64,000 nt of DNA from Corynebacterium sputi DSM 45148 (GTDB lineage Bacteria; Actinomycetota; Actinomycetes; Mycobacteriales; Mycobacteriaceae), in assembly GCF_000427865.1 (NCBI RefSeq), contig NZ_ATYV01000019.1, positions 1 to 64,000 of the forward strand, given 5' to 3'. Made by a program: the position numbers and the translations under genes. Shown in pieces: positions 37,456-48,060 of the stretch (its first letter is position 1; each line of letters starts with the position of its first letter). A model generated the notes under the pieces. It saw only the letters and a program-made list of their open reading frames with translations. It ran no database searches and was not told the origin of the DNA.

Positions 37456-38226
37456 TTATCCGGCGATGAGCATGTTCACGAAACGAGAAGCAAAGGCCGG
37501 GCTCAGCTTCGCCAAGTAACGCAGGATCAGATCCAGTGCTGAGACCGAGTAGAAGTGGCGCTGACGCTCAATGATGTTTCTCGGGTGCACGGACTTCCAC
37601 ACTGCGTCAGCAACCTGGTGCGGCTCAATGTTCACGCCGAGGCGCTTGGTTGACTTGGCCTCAACGGCAGAAAGCTTGGTCTTGGCCCACAGCGGCATCA
37701 GTGCGACAACACGGATCTTGTCCTTGCGCCACTCCAGATCCAACGCCTGAGTCAGGCCAGTGACGAAAAACTTCGAGGCAGAGTACGGGGTGATGTGCGG
37801 CTGTCCGTAAATCGCCGAAGCAGAGCCCATGTTCACCAGGTGGGAGCCCTTGGTGCGCTTGAGGTACGGGTGCGCCGCCTTGGCGCCGAGAGTAGTCGCG
37901 GTGCAGTTGACCTCAATCTGCTTGGCGATCAGGCCTGGGCTCTGATCGACAATGTCACCATCACCGATAATGCCGGCGTTGTTATCCATCACGTCCAAAG
38001 TGCCACCGGTGTGAGAGGTAAAGTCAGCGAGGGCCTGCTCCCACTGGTCGTACTGAGTCACGTCGAGAAGACCGGTGATGATCCCCGGAGCGTCCTGCTC
38101 CAGAGTCGCCAGACCGGCAGCATCAACGTCATATGCGCCGACGATCCAACCGTTTGCGTGGAACTTGAGGGCGACCTCCCGACCGAGACCCTGCGCTGCA
38201 CCAGTGATAAATATGCTCTTCGGCAT
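37456..38226 (-). CDS. Short-chain dehydrogenase/reductase
   Basis: The 256-residue SDR has the cofactor motif SIFITGAAQGLGREVALKF, NNAG in MDNNAGIIGDG, Ser in NMGSASAIYG and YxxxK in PYSASKFFVTGL, so the catalytic set is complete. The late helix and a hydrophobic C-terminus (FASRFVNMLIAG) resemble corynebacterial reductases with a membrane-close tail. The substrate is unknown. GAGAGGACGG precedes the ATG. It lies between tatD and rpf2, where many relatives have no gene, so it may be an insertion. Confidence 0.88.
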   Translation of the reverse strand: MPKSIFITGAAQGLGREVALKFHANGWIVGAYDVDAAGLATLEQDAPGIITGLLDVTQYDQWEQALADFTSHTGGTLDVMDNNAGIIGDGDIVDQSPGLIAKQIEVNCTATTLGAKAAHPYLKRTKGSHLVNMGSASAIYGQPHITPYSASKFFVTGLTQALDLEWRKDKIRVVALMPLWAKTKLSAVEAKSTKRLGVNIEPHQVADAVWKSVHPRNIIERQRHFYSVSALDLILRYLAKLSPAFASRFVNMLIAG

Positions 38227-38384
38227 AGATTGCCGTCCTCTCTCAATACGTGTCCGCGAGGTATATCCATCGCCTCGTGGCAGCCCTGAACTTAGGCTGC
38301 CCGTTGTAACTCAGATCACCATATAACAGTTGCATTCAAATATGATTGTTTTTTAGCAGAATTTTTAACCGGGCTCCCCTACCC

Positions 38385-39221
38385 TCAACTAGCAGTGGCG
38401 ATTCGGTAGATCCTTCGCGCATTAGCCGTCAGCAGGTCAGCCATTTCCTGCGGCTGTACCCCCCTAGCATCTGCCATCACGCGGGTCTGCCACCCGATAA
38501 ACGTGGACTCATTGCGTGCACCACGGAACGGCTCGGCGGTCATGTAGGGCGCGTCGGTCTCCACCAGAAGTTGGCCGGCAGGAGCCTCGGAGACAGCCAG
38601 ACGCAGGTCAACGTTTCTTTTAAAGGTCACGTTTCCGGTGAAGGACAACACGTAACCGCGCTCCAGCGCCTCACGTGCCACGTCGATCGGCGAGCTAAAA
38701 CAATGCAAGATTACTTCGCCATCAAAATCAGCAAGCACGCGCAGGAGGTCCGCATCAGCATCACGGTTATGGATCATCAACGGCTTCTGAACAGCCCCTG
38801 CCAATTCCATATGCCACCGAAGCGACTCTTCCTGAACCTCTGGAGAGGCACATCCCTCCATGGTGTCGAGCCAGTACCAGTCCAGGCCGGTCTCCCCCAC
38901 GGCCACGACACGGTCCATCGCAGCCATTTCGGTCAGGCGGGCCTTGGCAGCGTCGTCGAGTTCACCTGCTCGGGTCGGGTGAATAGCAGCAGCGGCCCAC
39001 ACCCTCGGGTCCTGGTAGGCAGCGGCCACTGCCAGTTCGGTCTCCTCCAGGCCATCGCCGACGGTGCAGACCCCCACCACACCGGCTTCGCCGGCACGGT
39101 CCATCAGTTCACGGACCGATGCCTCATCGCGTGCCCCACATGAGGCCAGATGCGTGTGCGCATCAAACATCGGAGACACATACGGAGCCGGTTCGGCCAC
39201 AGGACGCTTCTTCTTACCCAT
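38385..39221 (-). CDS. tatD: TatD-family metal-dependent hydrolase
   Basis: The 278-residue TIM-barrel nuclease has metal motifs FDAHTHL (HxH), VGETGLDWYWLDT, PLMIHNRDADADLL, VILHCFSS and LVETDAPYM. These fit TatD DNases that trim DNA ends. The usual GEIGLD block reads GETGLD. It follows metG by 21 bp on the same strand and belongs to the conserved metG-tatD-rpf-rsmA order. Confidence 0.94.
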   Translation of the reverse strand: MGKKKRPVAEPAPYVSPMFDAHTHLASCGARDEASVRELMDRAGEAGVVGVCTVGDGLEETELAVAAAYQDPRVWAAAAIHPTRAGELDDAAKARLTEMAAMDRVVAVGETGLDWYWLDTMEGCASPEVQEESLRWHMELAGAVQKPLMIHNRDADADLLRVLADFDGEVILHCFSSPIDVAREALERGYVLSFTGNVTFKRNVDLRLAVSEAPAGQLLVETDAPYMTAEPFRGARNESTFIGWQTRVMADARGVQPQEMADLLTANARRIYRIATAS

Positions 39222-39242
39222 GGCCGCAATGGTAACGAGCGG

Positions 39243-41084
39243 CTACTCCGGATTCACCGGTGCCCAGGACGGACCGGTCTCGGCCAGCTCCGGGTCGAGC
39301 TTCGCGAACAGCGGCTTCGGCTTCGACAGTGCAGTGCCGGGGACCATCTCTAGGCGGCCCCAGGTCGCGAGCTGCTCGTCGTAGTCACCGGTGATGACTG
39401 GGTAGGAACGCCCCTCAGCCGGCACGCCTACGCCCACCGGCTCAGTGCGACCCTCTGGCAGTTCGTCGGTGACCTCTTCGACTCGCGGCTGCGCAGCCCA
39501 CACGCCGGTGCGGCCCAGCGTCTCGTGGATCTTCTGTGCAGAGAACGGCAGGTACGGCGTGAGCATCACATTGCAGTCAGAGACGACCTGCAACGCGGTC
39601 CACAGCACCGTCGCCAGGCGCTCGCGCTGGGACTCATCCTTGGCCAGCTTCCACGGCTCCTGCGCGGCAATATAGGCATTCGCCTCACCGACCACATGCA
39701 TGATCGCGGTGATGCCAGCGCGGAAACGAGAGTGCTGCAGGGCCTCCCCCACCTCGGCGAAGGTCTGCTCGGCCAGGTTGAGGAGTTCGAGGTCAGCGTC
39801 GTTAAGCGAGGCGGGTTCGGGCACTTCGCCGAAGTTCTTGTGCGCCATCGACACGGTGCGGTTGACCAGGTTGCCCCAACCGTTGGCCAGCTCGTTGTTG
39901 ATGCGGCGGACGAACTCGTCCCACGTGAAGTCGGTGTCCTGGTTCTCCGGGCCGGCCACAGCAATGAAGTAGCGCAGCGCGTCCGGGCCGAACTCCTTGA
40001 GGAAGTCCTTCACGTAAATAACGATGCCCTTGGAAGAGCTGAACTTCGAGCCGGACATGGTGAGGAACTCCGAGGAGACAACCTCGGTCGGCAACTCCAG
40101 TTCGCCGAACTCACCCTGCGAGCCACCGCGGGATCCACTGCCTCGGTAGCCCAGGAGCTCCGCCGGCCAGATCTGCGAGTGGAAGGTGATGTTGTCCTTG
40201 CCCATGAAGTAGTAGGACGTGGACTCCGGGTTGCCCCACCAGTTGCGCCAAGCTGCCGGGTCGCCGGAGCGGTACGCCCACTCGATGGAGGCTGAAAGGT
40301 AGCCGACCACAGCGTCGAACCAGACGTAGAGCTTCTTGGCGTTGTTGTCCGCCCAGCCGTCCAGCGGGATCGGCACGCCCCAGTCGATATCGCGGGTCAT
40401 CGCGCGTGGGCGGATGTTCTCCAGGAGGTTCATGGAGAACTTCAGCACGTTCGGACGCCAGTCGTCACGGCCCTGCAGCCACTCCGTGAGGGCCTCAGCC
40501 AGTGCCGGCAGGTCCAGCAGGAAGTGCTCAGTCTCGATGAACTTCGGGGTCTCACCATTGATCTTCGAGACCGGATTGATCAGGTCCGCCGGATCGAGCT
40601 GATTGCCGCAGTTATCGCACTGGTCACCACGAGCACCGTCGGCTCCACAGATCGGGCAGGTGCCCTCCACGTAGCGGTCCGGCAGTGTACGGCCGGTCGA
40701 CGGGGAGATCGCGCCCATCTGGGTCTGCTTGATCATGTAGCCGTTTTCGTACAGGCCACGGAACAGCTCCTGCACCACCGCGTAGTGGTTACGGGTGGTG
40801 GTGCGGGTAAACAGGTCGTAGGACAGACCAAGTCCAGCCAGGTCTTCCACGATCTGGCGGTTGTAGCGGTCCGCCAGCTCCTGCACGCTCACGCCTTCTG
40901 CCTCGGCTTGAACCAGCAGCGGGGTGCCGTGCTCGTCCGTGCCCGAGATCATCAGCACGTCATTCCCGATCATTCGCTGGTAGCGGGAGAAAACGTCCGA
41001 CGGGACGCCGAATCCGGCAACGTGGCCGATGTGTCGGGGTCCGTTCGCGTACGGCCAGGCGACGGCGGTGAGGATAGGAGACAT
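39243..41084 (-). CDS. metG: Methionyl-tRNA synthetase
   Basis: The 613-residue class I enzyme charges tRNA-Met. It shows the HIGH-type motif ([15 protein letters not shown]), a zinc knuckle ([20 protein letters not shown]), the KMSKS-type loop as [12 protein letters not shown], and an anticodon-binding domain. The length fits. No C-terminal tRNA-binding domain is present. TAACCT on the minus strand (41092-41097) ends 7 nt before the ATG, so the mRNA is probably leaderless. The pabB-like gene starts divergently 37 bp away. Confidence 0.96.
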   Translation of the reverse strand: MSPILTAVAWPYANGPRHIGHVAGFGVPSDVFSRYQRMIGNDVLMISGTDEHGTPLLVQAEAEGVSVQELADRYNRQIVEDLAGLGLSYDLFTRTTTRNHYAVVQELFRGLYENGYMIKQTQMGAISPSTGRTLPDRYVEGTCPICGADGARGDQCDNCGNQLDPADLINPVSKINGETPKFIETEHFLLDLPALAEALTEWLQGRDDWRPNVLKFSMNLLENIRPRAMTRDIDWGVPIPLDGWADNNAKKLYVWFDAVVGYLSASIEWAYRSGDPAAWRNWWGNPESTSYYFMGKDNITFHSQIWPAELLGYRGSGSRGGSQGEFGELELPTEVVSSEFLTMSGSKFSSSKGIVIYVKDFLKEFGPDALRYFIAVAGPENQDTDFTWDEFVRRINNELANGWGNLVNRTVSMAHKNFGEVPEPASLNDADLELLNLAEQTFAEVGEALQHSRFRAGITAIMHVVGEANAYIAAQEPWKLAKDESQRERLATVLWTALQVVSDCNVMLTPYLPFSAQKIHETLGRTGVWAAQPRVEEVTDELPEGRTEPVGVGVPAEGRSYPVITGDYDEQLATWGRLEMVPGTALSKPKPLFAKLDPELAETGPSWAPVNPE

Positions 41085-41121
41085 GCCACCCAGGTTAAAC
41101 CATGGCCTACCCTGAATCTCC
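41085..41121. promoter_or_regulatory. Back-to-back leaderless promoters (metG / pabB-like)
   Basis: TAACCT (minus, 41092-41097) ends 7 nt before the metG ATG, and TACCCT (plus, 41108-41113) ends 8 nt before the GTG at 41122. The whole intergenic region is 37 bp. Confidence 0.5.
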
Positions 41122-42261
41122 GTGAGTATCCATCCCGTACACGAGGCTTGTCGTGTCCTCGAGGCTCTTGTCGCCGCCGGGCACCGTCCCGCTGCCTTAA
41201 TCGGTGACTGGTTCGGCGCTCATGCGGTCATCGTCCCGAACTTCACCGCCGTACCCTGCGCAGAGATGTTCCCCGCCGAGGGCTGGTTCCTTGGCTGGCA
41301 GCCGTACTCCGGCGATGCGTTCGGTGCGCCCGCGCAGGATGTCCTCGTCCTTACGGACTCGGGATGGTCGACTCCGCCTCCTCTTCCGCTTCCCGACGCC
41401 CTCCTCACCCTCCCCCGTCCCCACATCCGATGGGATGACGGGGGCATGGACACCCATCTGCGCATCATCGATGAGTGCCGGGAGGCCATTCGCGCCGGCG
41501 AGGTGTACCAGGCTTGTTTGTCGACTCGGTTCCATGGCAGCACGTCCGGCGCCAACGATTCTGCCGGCCTGATGAGCGATGCTGCGGCCTGGTTCAGTGA
41601 GCGCGTGGTGCGGCACAGCCCGACCCGAGCAGCCTTCATTCCGGGACGGGAGGAGAACGGCTCAGAAATCATCGTTGCTTCGCTCAGCCCGGAAGAGTTT
41701 CTCATCCGAGACGGTGACAATGTCCGGGAGTCGCCCATCAAGGGCACCCTGCCGGATACTGAGGATCCTGCGGATCTGATCGCCAGTGACAAGGACGTCG
41801 CGGAGAACATCATGATTGTTGACCTCGTCCGTCATGACTTGGGTCAGATCGCAGAAGTCGGCGGCGTCCGAGTGCCCGACTTGTTGTCGGTGCACCGCGC
41901 CCCTGGGGTGTGGCATTTGCAGTCGACAGTTGAAGCCACCATTGATCCGGGCCTATCCCACGAGGCCGTGATCGAGGCCTGCTTCCCACCAGCCTCTGTC
42001 ACTGGCACGCCCAAGATCCGAGCCCAAGAACTGATCGCCGACTGGGAGCCGGAAAACCGTGGCGTCCACTGCGGAGCGATCGGTGCCTCGTTCGGATCGC
42101 GGTTGGAACTGAATGTCGCGATTCGTACCGCGGAGTTTCGATTGGCTCCCAGCGGCACGACAGTGGTCGAGGCAGGCGTCGGCGGCGGCATCACCATCGG
42201 GTCAGACCCCGTTGCCGAGTGGGACGAGGTCCTTGCCAAGGCCGCTCCGCTTCGCTCCTAA
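41122..42261 (+). CDS. pabB: Chorismate-binding enzyme, PabB-like (aminodeoxychorismate synthase component I)
   Basis: The 379-residue protein keeps the C-terminal chorismate-using domain: [80 protein letters not shown] and [11 protein letters not shown]. It should convert chorismate with ammonia to aminodeoxychorismate on the way to folate. No amidotransferase or lyase domain is fused. The N-terminal third is short and diverged. A copy of the dispersed repeat adds a Pro/Leu-rich patch ([17 protein letters not shown]). Confidence 0.85.
   Translation: MSIHPVHEACRVLEALVAAGHRPAALIGDWFGAHAVIVPNFTAVPCAEMFPAEGWFLGWQPYSGDAFGAPAQDVLVLTDSGWSTPPPLPLPDALLTLPRPHIRWDDGGMDTHLRIIDECREAIRAGEVYQACLSTRFHGSTSGANDSAGLMSDAAAWFSERVVRHSPTRAAFIPGREENGSEIIVASLSPEEFLIRDGDNVRESPIKGTLPDTEDPADLIASDKDVAENIMIVDLVRHDLGQIAEVGGVRVPDLLSVHRAPGVWHLQSTVEATIDPGLSHEAVIEACFPPASVTGTPKIRAQELIADWEPENRGVHCGAIGASFGSRLELNVAIRTAEFRLAPSGTTVVEAGVGGGITIGSDPVAEWDEVLAKAAPLRS
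41388..41424 (-). repeat. Dispersed G-tract/CGTCGGGAAGC repeat, copy 6
   Basis: The minus strand reads GTGGGGACGGGGGAGGGTGA, then GGAGGGCGTCGGGAAGC with exact core at 41388-41398. It lies antisense within the pabB-like gene. Confidence 0.75.
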
Positions 42262-42270
42262 GACCACAAA

Positions 42271-42297
42271 AGCCCATTCCCTGAAGGGGAATGGGCT
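42271..42297 (-). terminator. Intrinsic terminator of the BCCT transporter gene
   Basis: AGCCCATTCC pairs with GGAATGGGCT across a short loop, and TTTTG follows on the minus strand. It lies 39 bp after the BCCT stop and 10 bp after the convergent pabB-like stop; on the plus strand no T-run follows. Confidence 0.75.
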
Positions 42298-42324
42298 GGT
42301 GTGGAGACGGAGACGTCGTGAAGC
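42296..42324 (+). repeat. Dispersed G-tract repeat, variant (core CGTCGTGAAGC)
   Basis: GCTGGTGTGGAGACGGAGA leads to CGTCGTGAAGC, one mismatch. It sits between the two convergent stops, right after the terminator stem. Confidence 0.4.
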
Positions 42325-42335
42325 AGGGGTTGGAC

Positions 42336-44135
42336 CTACTTCTTGACCTTCGGGCCCTCCATCACGGGGTACTGCTTCTTCTGAATCTTGTGCTCGCTAC
42401 GGTGCTGCTTCTGCTCCTGGCGGCGGGCGTTGGCCGCGGCGATGCGACGCTCACGCGCCAGCTTCAGTGCGTACGAACGCTGAGCCTTGTCATCCAGGTA
42501 GGCCGGGTCATCAGACAGGCCCTTCACCAGAGCGAACATCAGGCCGATGATGATCAGGACGAACGGGCTGGCAGCCAGAATGGTGATTGTCTGCAGGTTG
42601 TTCAGCGCATCCTCGCCACCGGTGACCAGCATGACGATCGCGATCAGCGCGGTCAGGACACCCCAGAAAGCGGTGACCGGCTTGGAGGCTTCCAGGCGAC
42701 CGTTCTGGGTCATGGTGCCCATGACGGTGGATGCGGAGTCCGCGGAGGTGACGAAGAACGTGCCCAACAGGATCATTGCGATGATCGACGGGACCACGCC
42801 ACCGGGCAGGGTCTCGAACAGCGCGAAGAGCTGGCTCTCAGCGTCGCCATTGCCCCAGATGGAGTCACCGGTCTGCTCACGCTCGATGGCGGTGCCACCG
42901 AAGATGGAGAACCAGACCAGGGAGACCAGGGTCGGAACCAGGACGACGGTGAACACGAACTCACGGATCGTACGACCGCGGGAGATGCGGGCGATGAACA
43001 TACCGACGAACGGTGACCACGAAACCCACCAGGCCCAGTAGAAGATCGTCCAGCCGGAGAGCCACTCACCAGCGGTGCCGTTGGCGGAGGAGGCAGTACG
43101 GGAGGCCATCTCGAAGAAGGTCTGCAGGTAATTGCCGGCGCCCAGCGGAATGGTGTTGAGGATAACGACGGTCGGGCCGACGATCAGCACGAACAACGCG
43201 AGGATGATCGCGGCGACCATGTTGAAATTCGAAATGTACTGAACGCCTTTCGAAACACCAGACAGCGCCGACACCAAAAAGCACAGACCCAGGACAACGA
43301 TGATGCCAACCAGCACCCACACACCCGGATTCGACAGGATCCCGGTGTGTTCCAAACCAGCAGCAATCTGCAGCACGCCAATGCCCAGCGATGCGGCGGT
43401 ACCGAAGACGGTGGCGAAGACGGCGAGGGCGTCAATGAACTTGCCCTGCCAGCCTTCAGCACGACGGATTCCGATCAGCGGAATAAAGGCAGAGGAAATC
43501 AGCTGCTTGCGACCCAGACGGAAAGTTCCGTACGCGATGGCCAAACCGACAATGGCGTAGATGGCCCACGGGTGCAGTCCCCAGTGGAACATCGTGGTGG
43601 CCATGGAGGTGCCGACCTCGTTGGTGCTATGGCCCGGCACGCCCTCGCGGTAGTAGTTCAGCGGCTCAGCGACACCGTAGAACATCAGACCGATGCCCAT
43701 ACCGGCGGCGAACATCATGGAGATCCAGGAGATCGTGGAGAACTCTGGTTTTTCCTTGTCCTTACCAAGGCGGATGTGACCGAATTTGGAGACACCGACC
43801 CAGACGATGAAGAACACGAATGAGGACGCTGCGAGCACGAACAGCCAACCGAAGTCCTCGACAACGAAGCTGAGGGCTCCGTTGGAGAAGTTCGCGAAGG
43901 AGTCCGGGGAGATGAGGCCCCAGCCGATGATCGCGAGGATCGCCACAGCAGCCGGGATGGCGACCGCCCAGCTAACGCCACCCTTGGCAGCAGTTACTAC
44001 CGACTCCGGCTCGCCGCCAGCGTCAAGCGCCACGTCGACTGCGTCACGTGTGGCAGCCTCAGTGTCGGCGACCGTGACGGGTTGGTCAGGGTTCTCTCCG
44101 GAACTTATTCCGGCTTTCTCAGGGTGATCGGACAT
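42336..44135 (-). CDS. BCCT-family transporter
   Basis: The 599-residue protein has twelve predicted membrane helices and long charged ends. Family marks: [40 protein letters not shown] and [20 protein letters not shown], plus [12 protein letters not shown] carriers take up betaine, ectoine, choline or carnitine, often with sodium and in response to osmotic stress. The N-terminal acidic tail and the C-terminal basic tail ([20 protein letters not shown]) resemble osmosensing corynebacterial carriers. The substrate cannot be fixed. Confidence 0.93.
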   Translation of the reverse strand: MSDHPEKAGISSGENPDQPVTVADTEAATRDAVDVALDAGGEPESVVTAAKGGVSWAVAIPAAVAILAIIGWGLISPDSFANFSNGALSFVVEDFGWLFVLAASSFVFFIVWVGVSKFGHIRLGKDKEKPEFSTISWISMMFAAGMGIGLMFYGVAEPLNYYREGVPGHSTNEVGTSMATTMFHWGLHPWAIYAIVGLAIAYGTFRLGRKQLISSAFIPLIGIRRAEGWQGKFIDALAVFATVFGTAASLGIGVLQIAAGLEHTGILSNPGVWVLVGIIVVLGLCFLVSALSGVSKGVQYISNFNMVAAIILALFVLIVGPTVVILNTIPLGAGNYLQTFFEMASRTASSANGTAGEWLSGWTIFYWAWWVSWSPFVGMFIARISRGRTIREFVFTVVLVPTLVSLVWFSIFGGTAIEREQTGDSIWGNGDAESQLFALFETLPGGVVPSIIAMILLGTFFVTSADSASTVMGTMTQNGRLEASKPVTAFWGVLTALIAIVMLVTGGEDALNNLQTITILAASPFVLIIIGLMFALVKGLSDDPAYLDDKAQRSYALKLARERRIAAANARRQEQKQHRSEHKIQKKQYPVMEGPKVKK

Positions 44136-44352
44136 ACCCTCCAGGCTGCATCAGCCGTAACCCCCGTTTCAAAGTGAAAGCGCCGTGCGGCTTTGCAGCA
44201 TCGCTGCAGCGCACAGACTTTTCCCAGTTGGAACAGTGTTAACTGACGGTTATAACGATCCTGCAACAATTGCCGTTCTGTGGGCTAAATCGCCCGGATA
44301 CGGACCTGAATGGACGCGCACAGACGCAAAATCATCCGCGCTCACACCATGG

Positions 44353-45213
44353 TTACTCAGCTTCTCTGCGGTTCCTGAGGACCGCCTCATACACTTCCCG
44401 GTATTTAGCGATTCCACGCTCTTCCGCGACCTGGCGGCAGGCATCCTTGAGTCGAACTCCGCTACCAACAAGCGCCTCGACCTCATCGACCATAGAATCC
44501 GGGTCTTCCGACATCGGCGGGGCAACATCGAGCACCACGGTGATTTCCCCACGCACTCCGTCGGCGGCCCACTGCGCCAACTCTCCCAAGGTGCCGCGGC
44601 GAACCTCTTCGTACGTCTTAGTGAGCTCCCGGGTGACGGCGGCGCGGCGGTCCTCCCCCAGCACCTCTGCGGCGTCTTGCAGGGTGGCGGCGATTCGGTG
44701 CGGCGACTCGAAGAAACACACCGCCCGGTCCTCGTTTTTGATCGACTCCAGCCATGCCCGGCGTTGCCCGGATTTGCGAGGTGCGAATCCATCGAAGGCG
44801 AATTTGCCCACAGACAGTCCCGACAACGCCAGCGCAGTAGTGACAGCAGAAGGACCAGGAAGGCATGTCACTGGCAGTCCTTCGTCATGTGCTGTCGCCA
44901 CCACCGTCAGACCGGGGTCGCTAACGACGGGCATGCCCGCATCTGAGATAACGAGGACACGGCGACCGGAGCGGGCGGCGTCGAGAAGCTCACGAACTCG
45001 ATCGGATTCGTTGTGGTCGAAGTTCGACACCACGCGTGCAGAGATCTCCACATCGAGGGCCGAGGCCAAGCTCCGCGCCCGGCGCGTGTCCTCTGCCGCG
45101 ATGACGTCTGCACTGGCGAAGGCGCCTCGCAGTCGGTCGGTGGCGTCCCCGATGTTGCCCAGTGGAGTGGCGGCGAGGGTGATGCCCGGGGCGAGGGGGA
45201 ACTTATTCGACAT
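44353..45213 (-). CDS. rsmI: 16S rRNA 2'-O-ribose methyltransferase RsmI
   Basis: The 286-residue enzyme modifies C1402 of 16S rRNA. Motifs: LAATPLGNIGDATDRLRGAF, VIAAEDTRRARSLASAL, VLVISDAGMPVVSDPG, VTCLPGPSAVTTALALSGL, FDGFAPRKSGQRRAWLES and FFESPHRIAATL. TAGTAT on the minus strand (45220-45225) ends 6 nt before the ATG, so the transcript is probably leaderless. It is divergent from the mannosyltransferase gene, a common actinobacterial pair. Confidence 0.95.
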   Translation of the reverse strand: MSNKFPLAPGITLAATPLGNIGDATDRLRGAFASADVIAAEDTRRARSLASALDVEISARVVSNFDHNESDRVRELLDAARSGRRVLVISDAGMPVVSDPGLTVVATAHDEGLPVTCLPGPSAVTTALALSGLSVGKFAFDGFAPRKSGQRRAWLESIKNEDRAVCFFESPHRIAATLQDAAEVLGEDRRAAVTRELTKTYEEVRRGTLGELAQWAADGVRGEITVVLDVAPPMSEDPDSMVDEVEALVGSGVRLKDACRQVAEERGIAKYREVYEAVLRNRREAE

Positions 45214-45272
45214 ACCGCGATACTAAGCGTCACTCCCCGACCGATGGATGCCGACCGCCTAACATCGGTTCC
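45214..45272. promoter_or_regulatory. Back-to-back leaderless promoters (rsmI / PMT)
   Basis: TAGTAT (minus, 45220-45225) lies 6 nt before the rsmI ATG and TAACAT (plus, 45260-45265) lies 7 nt before the PMT GTG. Confidence 0.5.
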
Positions 45273-46868
45273 GTGACTGTCCGCGTTGAAACCGACACCC
45301 CCCGCGATGTGGCGCGCGCGCACGAGCGAGCAGCGCGCCGAGCCGCATGGGCAAACCGGGGGCCGAGGGTCCCCTTCCGGTGGACGCGTACGGACACGTG
45401 GTTGTTCAGTGTCCTCGGTCTTTTAGCCGCTGTGTCCCGGTTCGTGGGTCTTGGCGATGTAACGGACAACGGCCGCCCGGTCTTCGATGAGAAGCATTAC
45501 GTGCCGCAGGCCTGGCAGATCCTTCGATCCACCGAGTGGTCATTGTCCGGCTGGATCGGCGGGGGCATTGAAAACAACCCCGGATATGGGCTGGTGGTGC
45601 ATCCACCGGTGGCCAAGCAAGTCATCGCTATCGGCGAGTGGCTCTTTGGCTATGGGCCGGTCGGTTGGCGATTCATGTCGGCGGTGTTCGGTGTGGTGGT
45701 CGTCCTCGCGCTGATGGACATCACTCGCCGACTCACCGGCAATCACCTGGCTGTTCTGGCTGCTGGGACGATTGCGGTCTTTGACGGTGTGCTGTTCGTG
45801 TCCTCCCGGGTGGGAATGCTCGACATGATTCAAACCGGTTTCATCGTCGCGGCGTTCTGGGCGTTGATGATCGATCGAGATTCGGTCGCCCGCCGCCTGG
45901 GCGCCTGGTCTATCTCCCCGGAGCGAACCACAGAATCCGAGAAGTATGGTCCTCGCCTGCCCTGGCGGTGGTGGCGGTTTACTGCAGGAATTCTGTTGGG
46001 CCTTGCCCTGGGTGTGAAGTGGTCTGGCCTGTATTACATGGCGGCGTTCGGCCTCTGGATGGTCTTTGCTGATGTGGCTGATCGCCGTCGCTGCGGGGTC
46101 CGCAAGCCGGTGCTGGCGTCCCTCGGCAGGGACACTCTGCCTGGACTGTGGAATCTGGTGGCCGTTCCCGTCGGCGTCTATCTGCTGTCCTGGCGTTCCT
46201 GGTTCGCGCAGGAGACTTCCGTCTACCGACACCACCGCGAGGATCAGCGGAACCTCGAGGGTATCCCCTTTGCAGACCGGCTTCCCGACGTCCTGCAGAA
46301 CTACCTCCACTACCAATCCGGCGTGCTTCGCTTCCACGGTGAACTGACCACCTCCGGTGGCCACGAGCACCCTTGGGAATCCAAGCCCTGGGACTGGCTA
46401 TGGATGGGCCGGCCGATGTTGTACCAAACCACCACCGTCACCGGAGAGTCCGGCGAGGAGGAGATGCGCGGCTGGATGATGCTATTCGGCACGCCATTTG
46501 TGTGGTGGCTGATCGTGCCGGTGATCCTGTGGGGCCTGTACCGCTGGGTGCTGCGGAAGGACTGGCGCTACTCAGTGCCGGTCGTGGGATTCATCGCATC
46601 CTGGGTGCCGTGGGTCATCGCGTACGACCGGCAGATGTATTTCTTCTATGCCACGGCTCTCATTCCGTTCGTGATCATCGGACTTGCGACCATCCTTGGG
46701 GACCTAGGCAATTGGCGACGAAAGGGCAGACGAATCGGACTTGCCCTGGTGACTTTCTACCTAGCGCTGGTCATCGTGGCGTTCTTCTTCTGGGCGCCGA
46801 TCATGACCTCGACGGTGATGTCGCCGGATGTGTGGAACCTCAGGTTCTGGATTCCCAGCTGGAGTTAG
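45273..46868 (+). CDS. pmt: Protein O-mannosyltransferase
   Basis: The 531-residue membrane protein belongs to the GT39 (PMT) family. It has the acidic catalytic motif in VFDEKHYVPQAWQ in the first outer loop, several hydrophobic helices, and ALGVKWSGLYYMAAFGLWM. It transfers mannose from polyprenyl-phosphate-mannose to Ser/Thr of secreted proteins at the membrane. The N-terminus (RAHERAARRAAWANRGPRVP) is basic and cytosolic. The GTG start follows a -10 by 7 nt. Its end overlaps the convergent zinc-finger gene by 4 bp. Confidence 0.92.
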   Translation: MTVRVETDTPRDVARAHERAARRAAWANRGPRVPFRWTRTDTWLFSVLGLLAAVSRFVGLGDVTDNGRPVFDEKHYVPQAWQILRSTEWSLSGWIGGGIENNPGYGLVVHPPVAKQVIAIGEWLFGYGPVGWRFMSAVFGVVVVLALMDITRRLTGNHLAVLAAGTIAVFDGVLFVSSRVGMLDMIQTGFIVAAFWALMIDRDSVARRLGAWSISPERTTESEKYGPRLPWRWWRFTAGILLGLALGVKWSGLYYMAAFGLWMVFADVADRRRCGVRKPVLASLGRDTLPGLWNLVAVPVGVYLLSWRSWFAQETSVYRHHREDQRNLEGIPFADRLPDVLQNYLHYQSGVLRFHGELTTSGGHEHPWESKPWDWLWMGRPMLYQTTTVTGESGEEEMRGWMMLFGTPFVWWLIVPVILWGLYRWVLRKDWRYSVPVVGFIASWVPWVIAYDRQMYFFYATALIPFVIIGLATILGDLGNWRRKGRRIGLALVTFYLALVIVAFFFWAPIMTSTVMSPDVWNLRFWIPSWS

Positions 46869-47596
46869 CCGACCATCGGCCGGCCGGAGGCAGCCCGCCA
46901 CGCTTGGGCGATCGCTGACGGGGTGAATCCGCCCAGCCACACCACCACCAGCGCGATCGCTGAGACCATCAGCAGCAGGATCTGTGCGAAGCCGAGAAAT
47001 CCGAAGTGTCCGAGGATGATATCCCGGGCTGCGAATCCGAAACTGAACATCGCCGCCGCGCCGTAGACCGGAGCCATTCCCATCGCCGCGTGGGGTCGCC
47101 ACGCCGCCCAGAACATTCCCACTGCCATGGCGAATCGGAATGCGGCAGCATCCAACGCAAGCGAAACGACTGGGTCAGACTCCGTTACGGCTGCGCCTTC
47201 GGGCAGGTAAGCACCGACGTCTCCGAGCAGCGCGATCCCCCATCCGACATACAGCAGGCCGAGGATAATCAGCAGGGCTCGAGCGGCTCCGGCGACGAGC
47301 CGCCACGAGGTTTCCCGGCGTCGGCGCTCCGGTTCAACGGTGGAGAGAATCTTCTCTGACAGAGCCGTGAAATCGGGCTCGGGAGTCGGTTCAGGGTCGG
47401 AGGGAACGCTCGGAAGTGGGTCCTTGTCCCCTGCCGGACCGATCAACAGCGACCGGTTCAGACGTACCGCTTGGTCGAACCAGGCGCGGCAGTCTGCGCA
47501 TTCGCTGAGGTGCGCGTCGACCACATCGTCGTCGACGCCTGACGCCTCGCCGTCCAGCCGCGCCGACAGCGCCGCCCGGACAACCTCACAATCCAC
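46865..47596 (-). CDS. zf-HC2 (anti-sigma-type) membrane protein
   Basis: The 243-residue protein begins with a ZAS zinc motif (VVDAHLSECADCRAW, HxxxCxxC) after MDCEVVRAALSARLDG, then an acidic Pro-rich linker and about four or five membrane segments. This matches zf-HC2 proteins that may hold a sigma factor at the membrane, but no sigma gene is adjacent. The start is GTG with AAGGAG upstream. It follows the doxX-like gene by 9 bp, so the two should be one operon. Confidence 0.8.
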   Translation of the reverse strand: MDCEVVRAALSARLDGEASGVDDDVVDAHLSECADCRAWFDQAVRLNRSLLIGPAGDKDPLPSVPSDPEPTPEPDFTALSEKILSTVEPERRRRETSWRLVAGAARALLIILGLLYVGWGIALLGDVGAYLPEGAAVTESDPVVSLALDAAAFRFAMAVGMFWAAWRPHAAMGMAPVYGAAAMFSFGFAARDIILGHFGFLGFAQILLLMVSAIALVVVWLGGFTPSAIAQAWRAASGRPMVG

Positions 47597-47605
47597 CTGA
47601 ACTCC

Positions 47606-48010
47606 TTAGCGCGTGAATACGCGGTCAAGGCTCGCCCGACCTGAACCGAAGGTCACGACAATAGACAACGCGGCGATCATGACGAGCGCGTACTCGAAAC
47701 CACCGTCGCTGACGAACAACCCATTATTGATGTGCACGAACCACAACGCCGCAAACATCTCGACGATAAGGACTCCGGCGACAAATGGCCCAAGCAGACC
47801 AAGAATCAGCAGTGCGCCGGCGATGATTTCCACTATCGCAACGAGCCACACCGTCATCTGCGCCTGCGGAATCCCCATCTCGGCGAACTGGGCCGCGGTC
47901 TCCGGCACCCCGGTCAGGAAAATCTTGTCCCACCCGTGAGCGACGAACACGGCACCGATCACCAGGCGCAGGAATAGCAGCGCTCCGTCACGTACTGCGG
48001 GTCGGTCCAT
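47606..48010 (-). CDS. DoxX-family membrane protein (second copy)
   Basis: The 134-residue product has four hydrophobic stretches and the DoxX pattern LFLRLVIGAVFVAHGWDKIF, EIIAGALLILGLLGPFVAGV and SDGGFEYALVMIAA. It resembles the protein at 24425-24883 along its full length. ATG 48010 is chosen because TAACGT on the minus strand lies 7 nt upstream; the longer frame would run into the ABC gene. It leads the operon with the zf-HC2 gene. Confidence 0.8.
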   Translation of the reverse strand: MDRPAVRDGALLFLRLVIGAVFVAHGWDKIFLTGVPETAAQFAEMGIPQAQMTVWLVAIVEIIAGALLILGLLGPFVAGVLIVEMFAALWFVHINNGLFVSDGGFEYALVMIAALSIVVTFGSGRASLDRVFTR

Positions 48011-48060
48011 GCCGAACACGTTACCGTCAGCGCCCCACCCGGGGAGTACCGTGCTGACCC
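48011..48060. promoter_or_regulatory. Back-to-back leaderless promoters (doxX-like / ABC ATPase)
   Basis: TAACGT (minus, 48018-48023) ends 7 nt before the doxX-like ATG, and TACCGT (plus, 48047-48052) ends 8 nt before the ABC ATG. Confidence 0.45.

Noticed and set aside
46280..46290. Exact repeat core in the PMT gene (also 10422, 16778 and 51791)
   Set aside because: The core matches but the G-rich tract is weak or absent; held back from the clear copies.
46865..47596. A sigma factor partner for the zf-HC2 protein
   Set aside because: Neighbouring genes are DoxX-like and PMT; no sigma gene is in reach.
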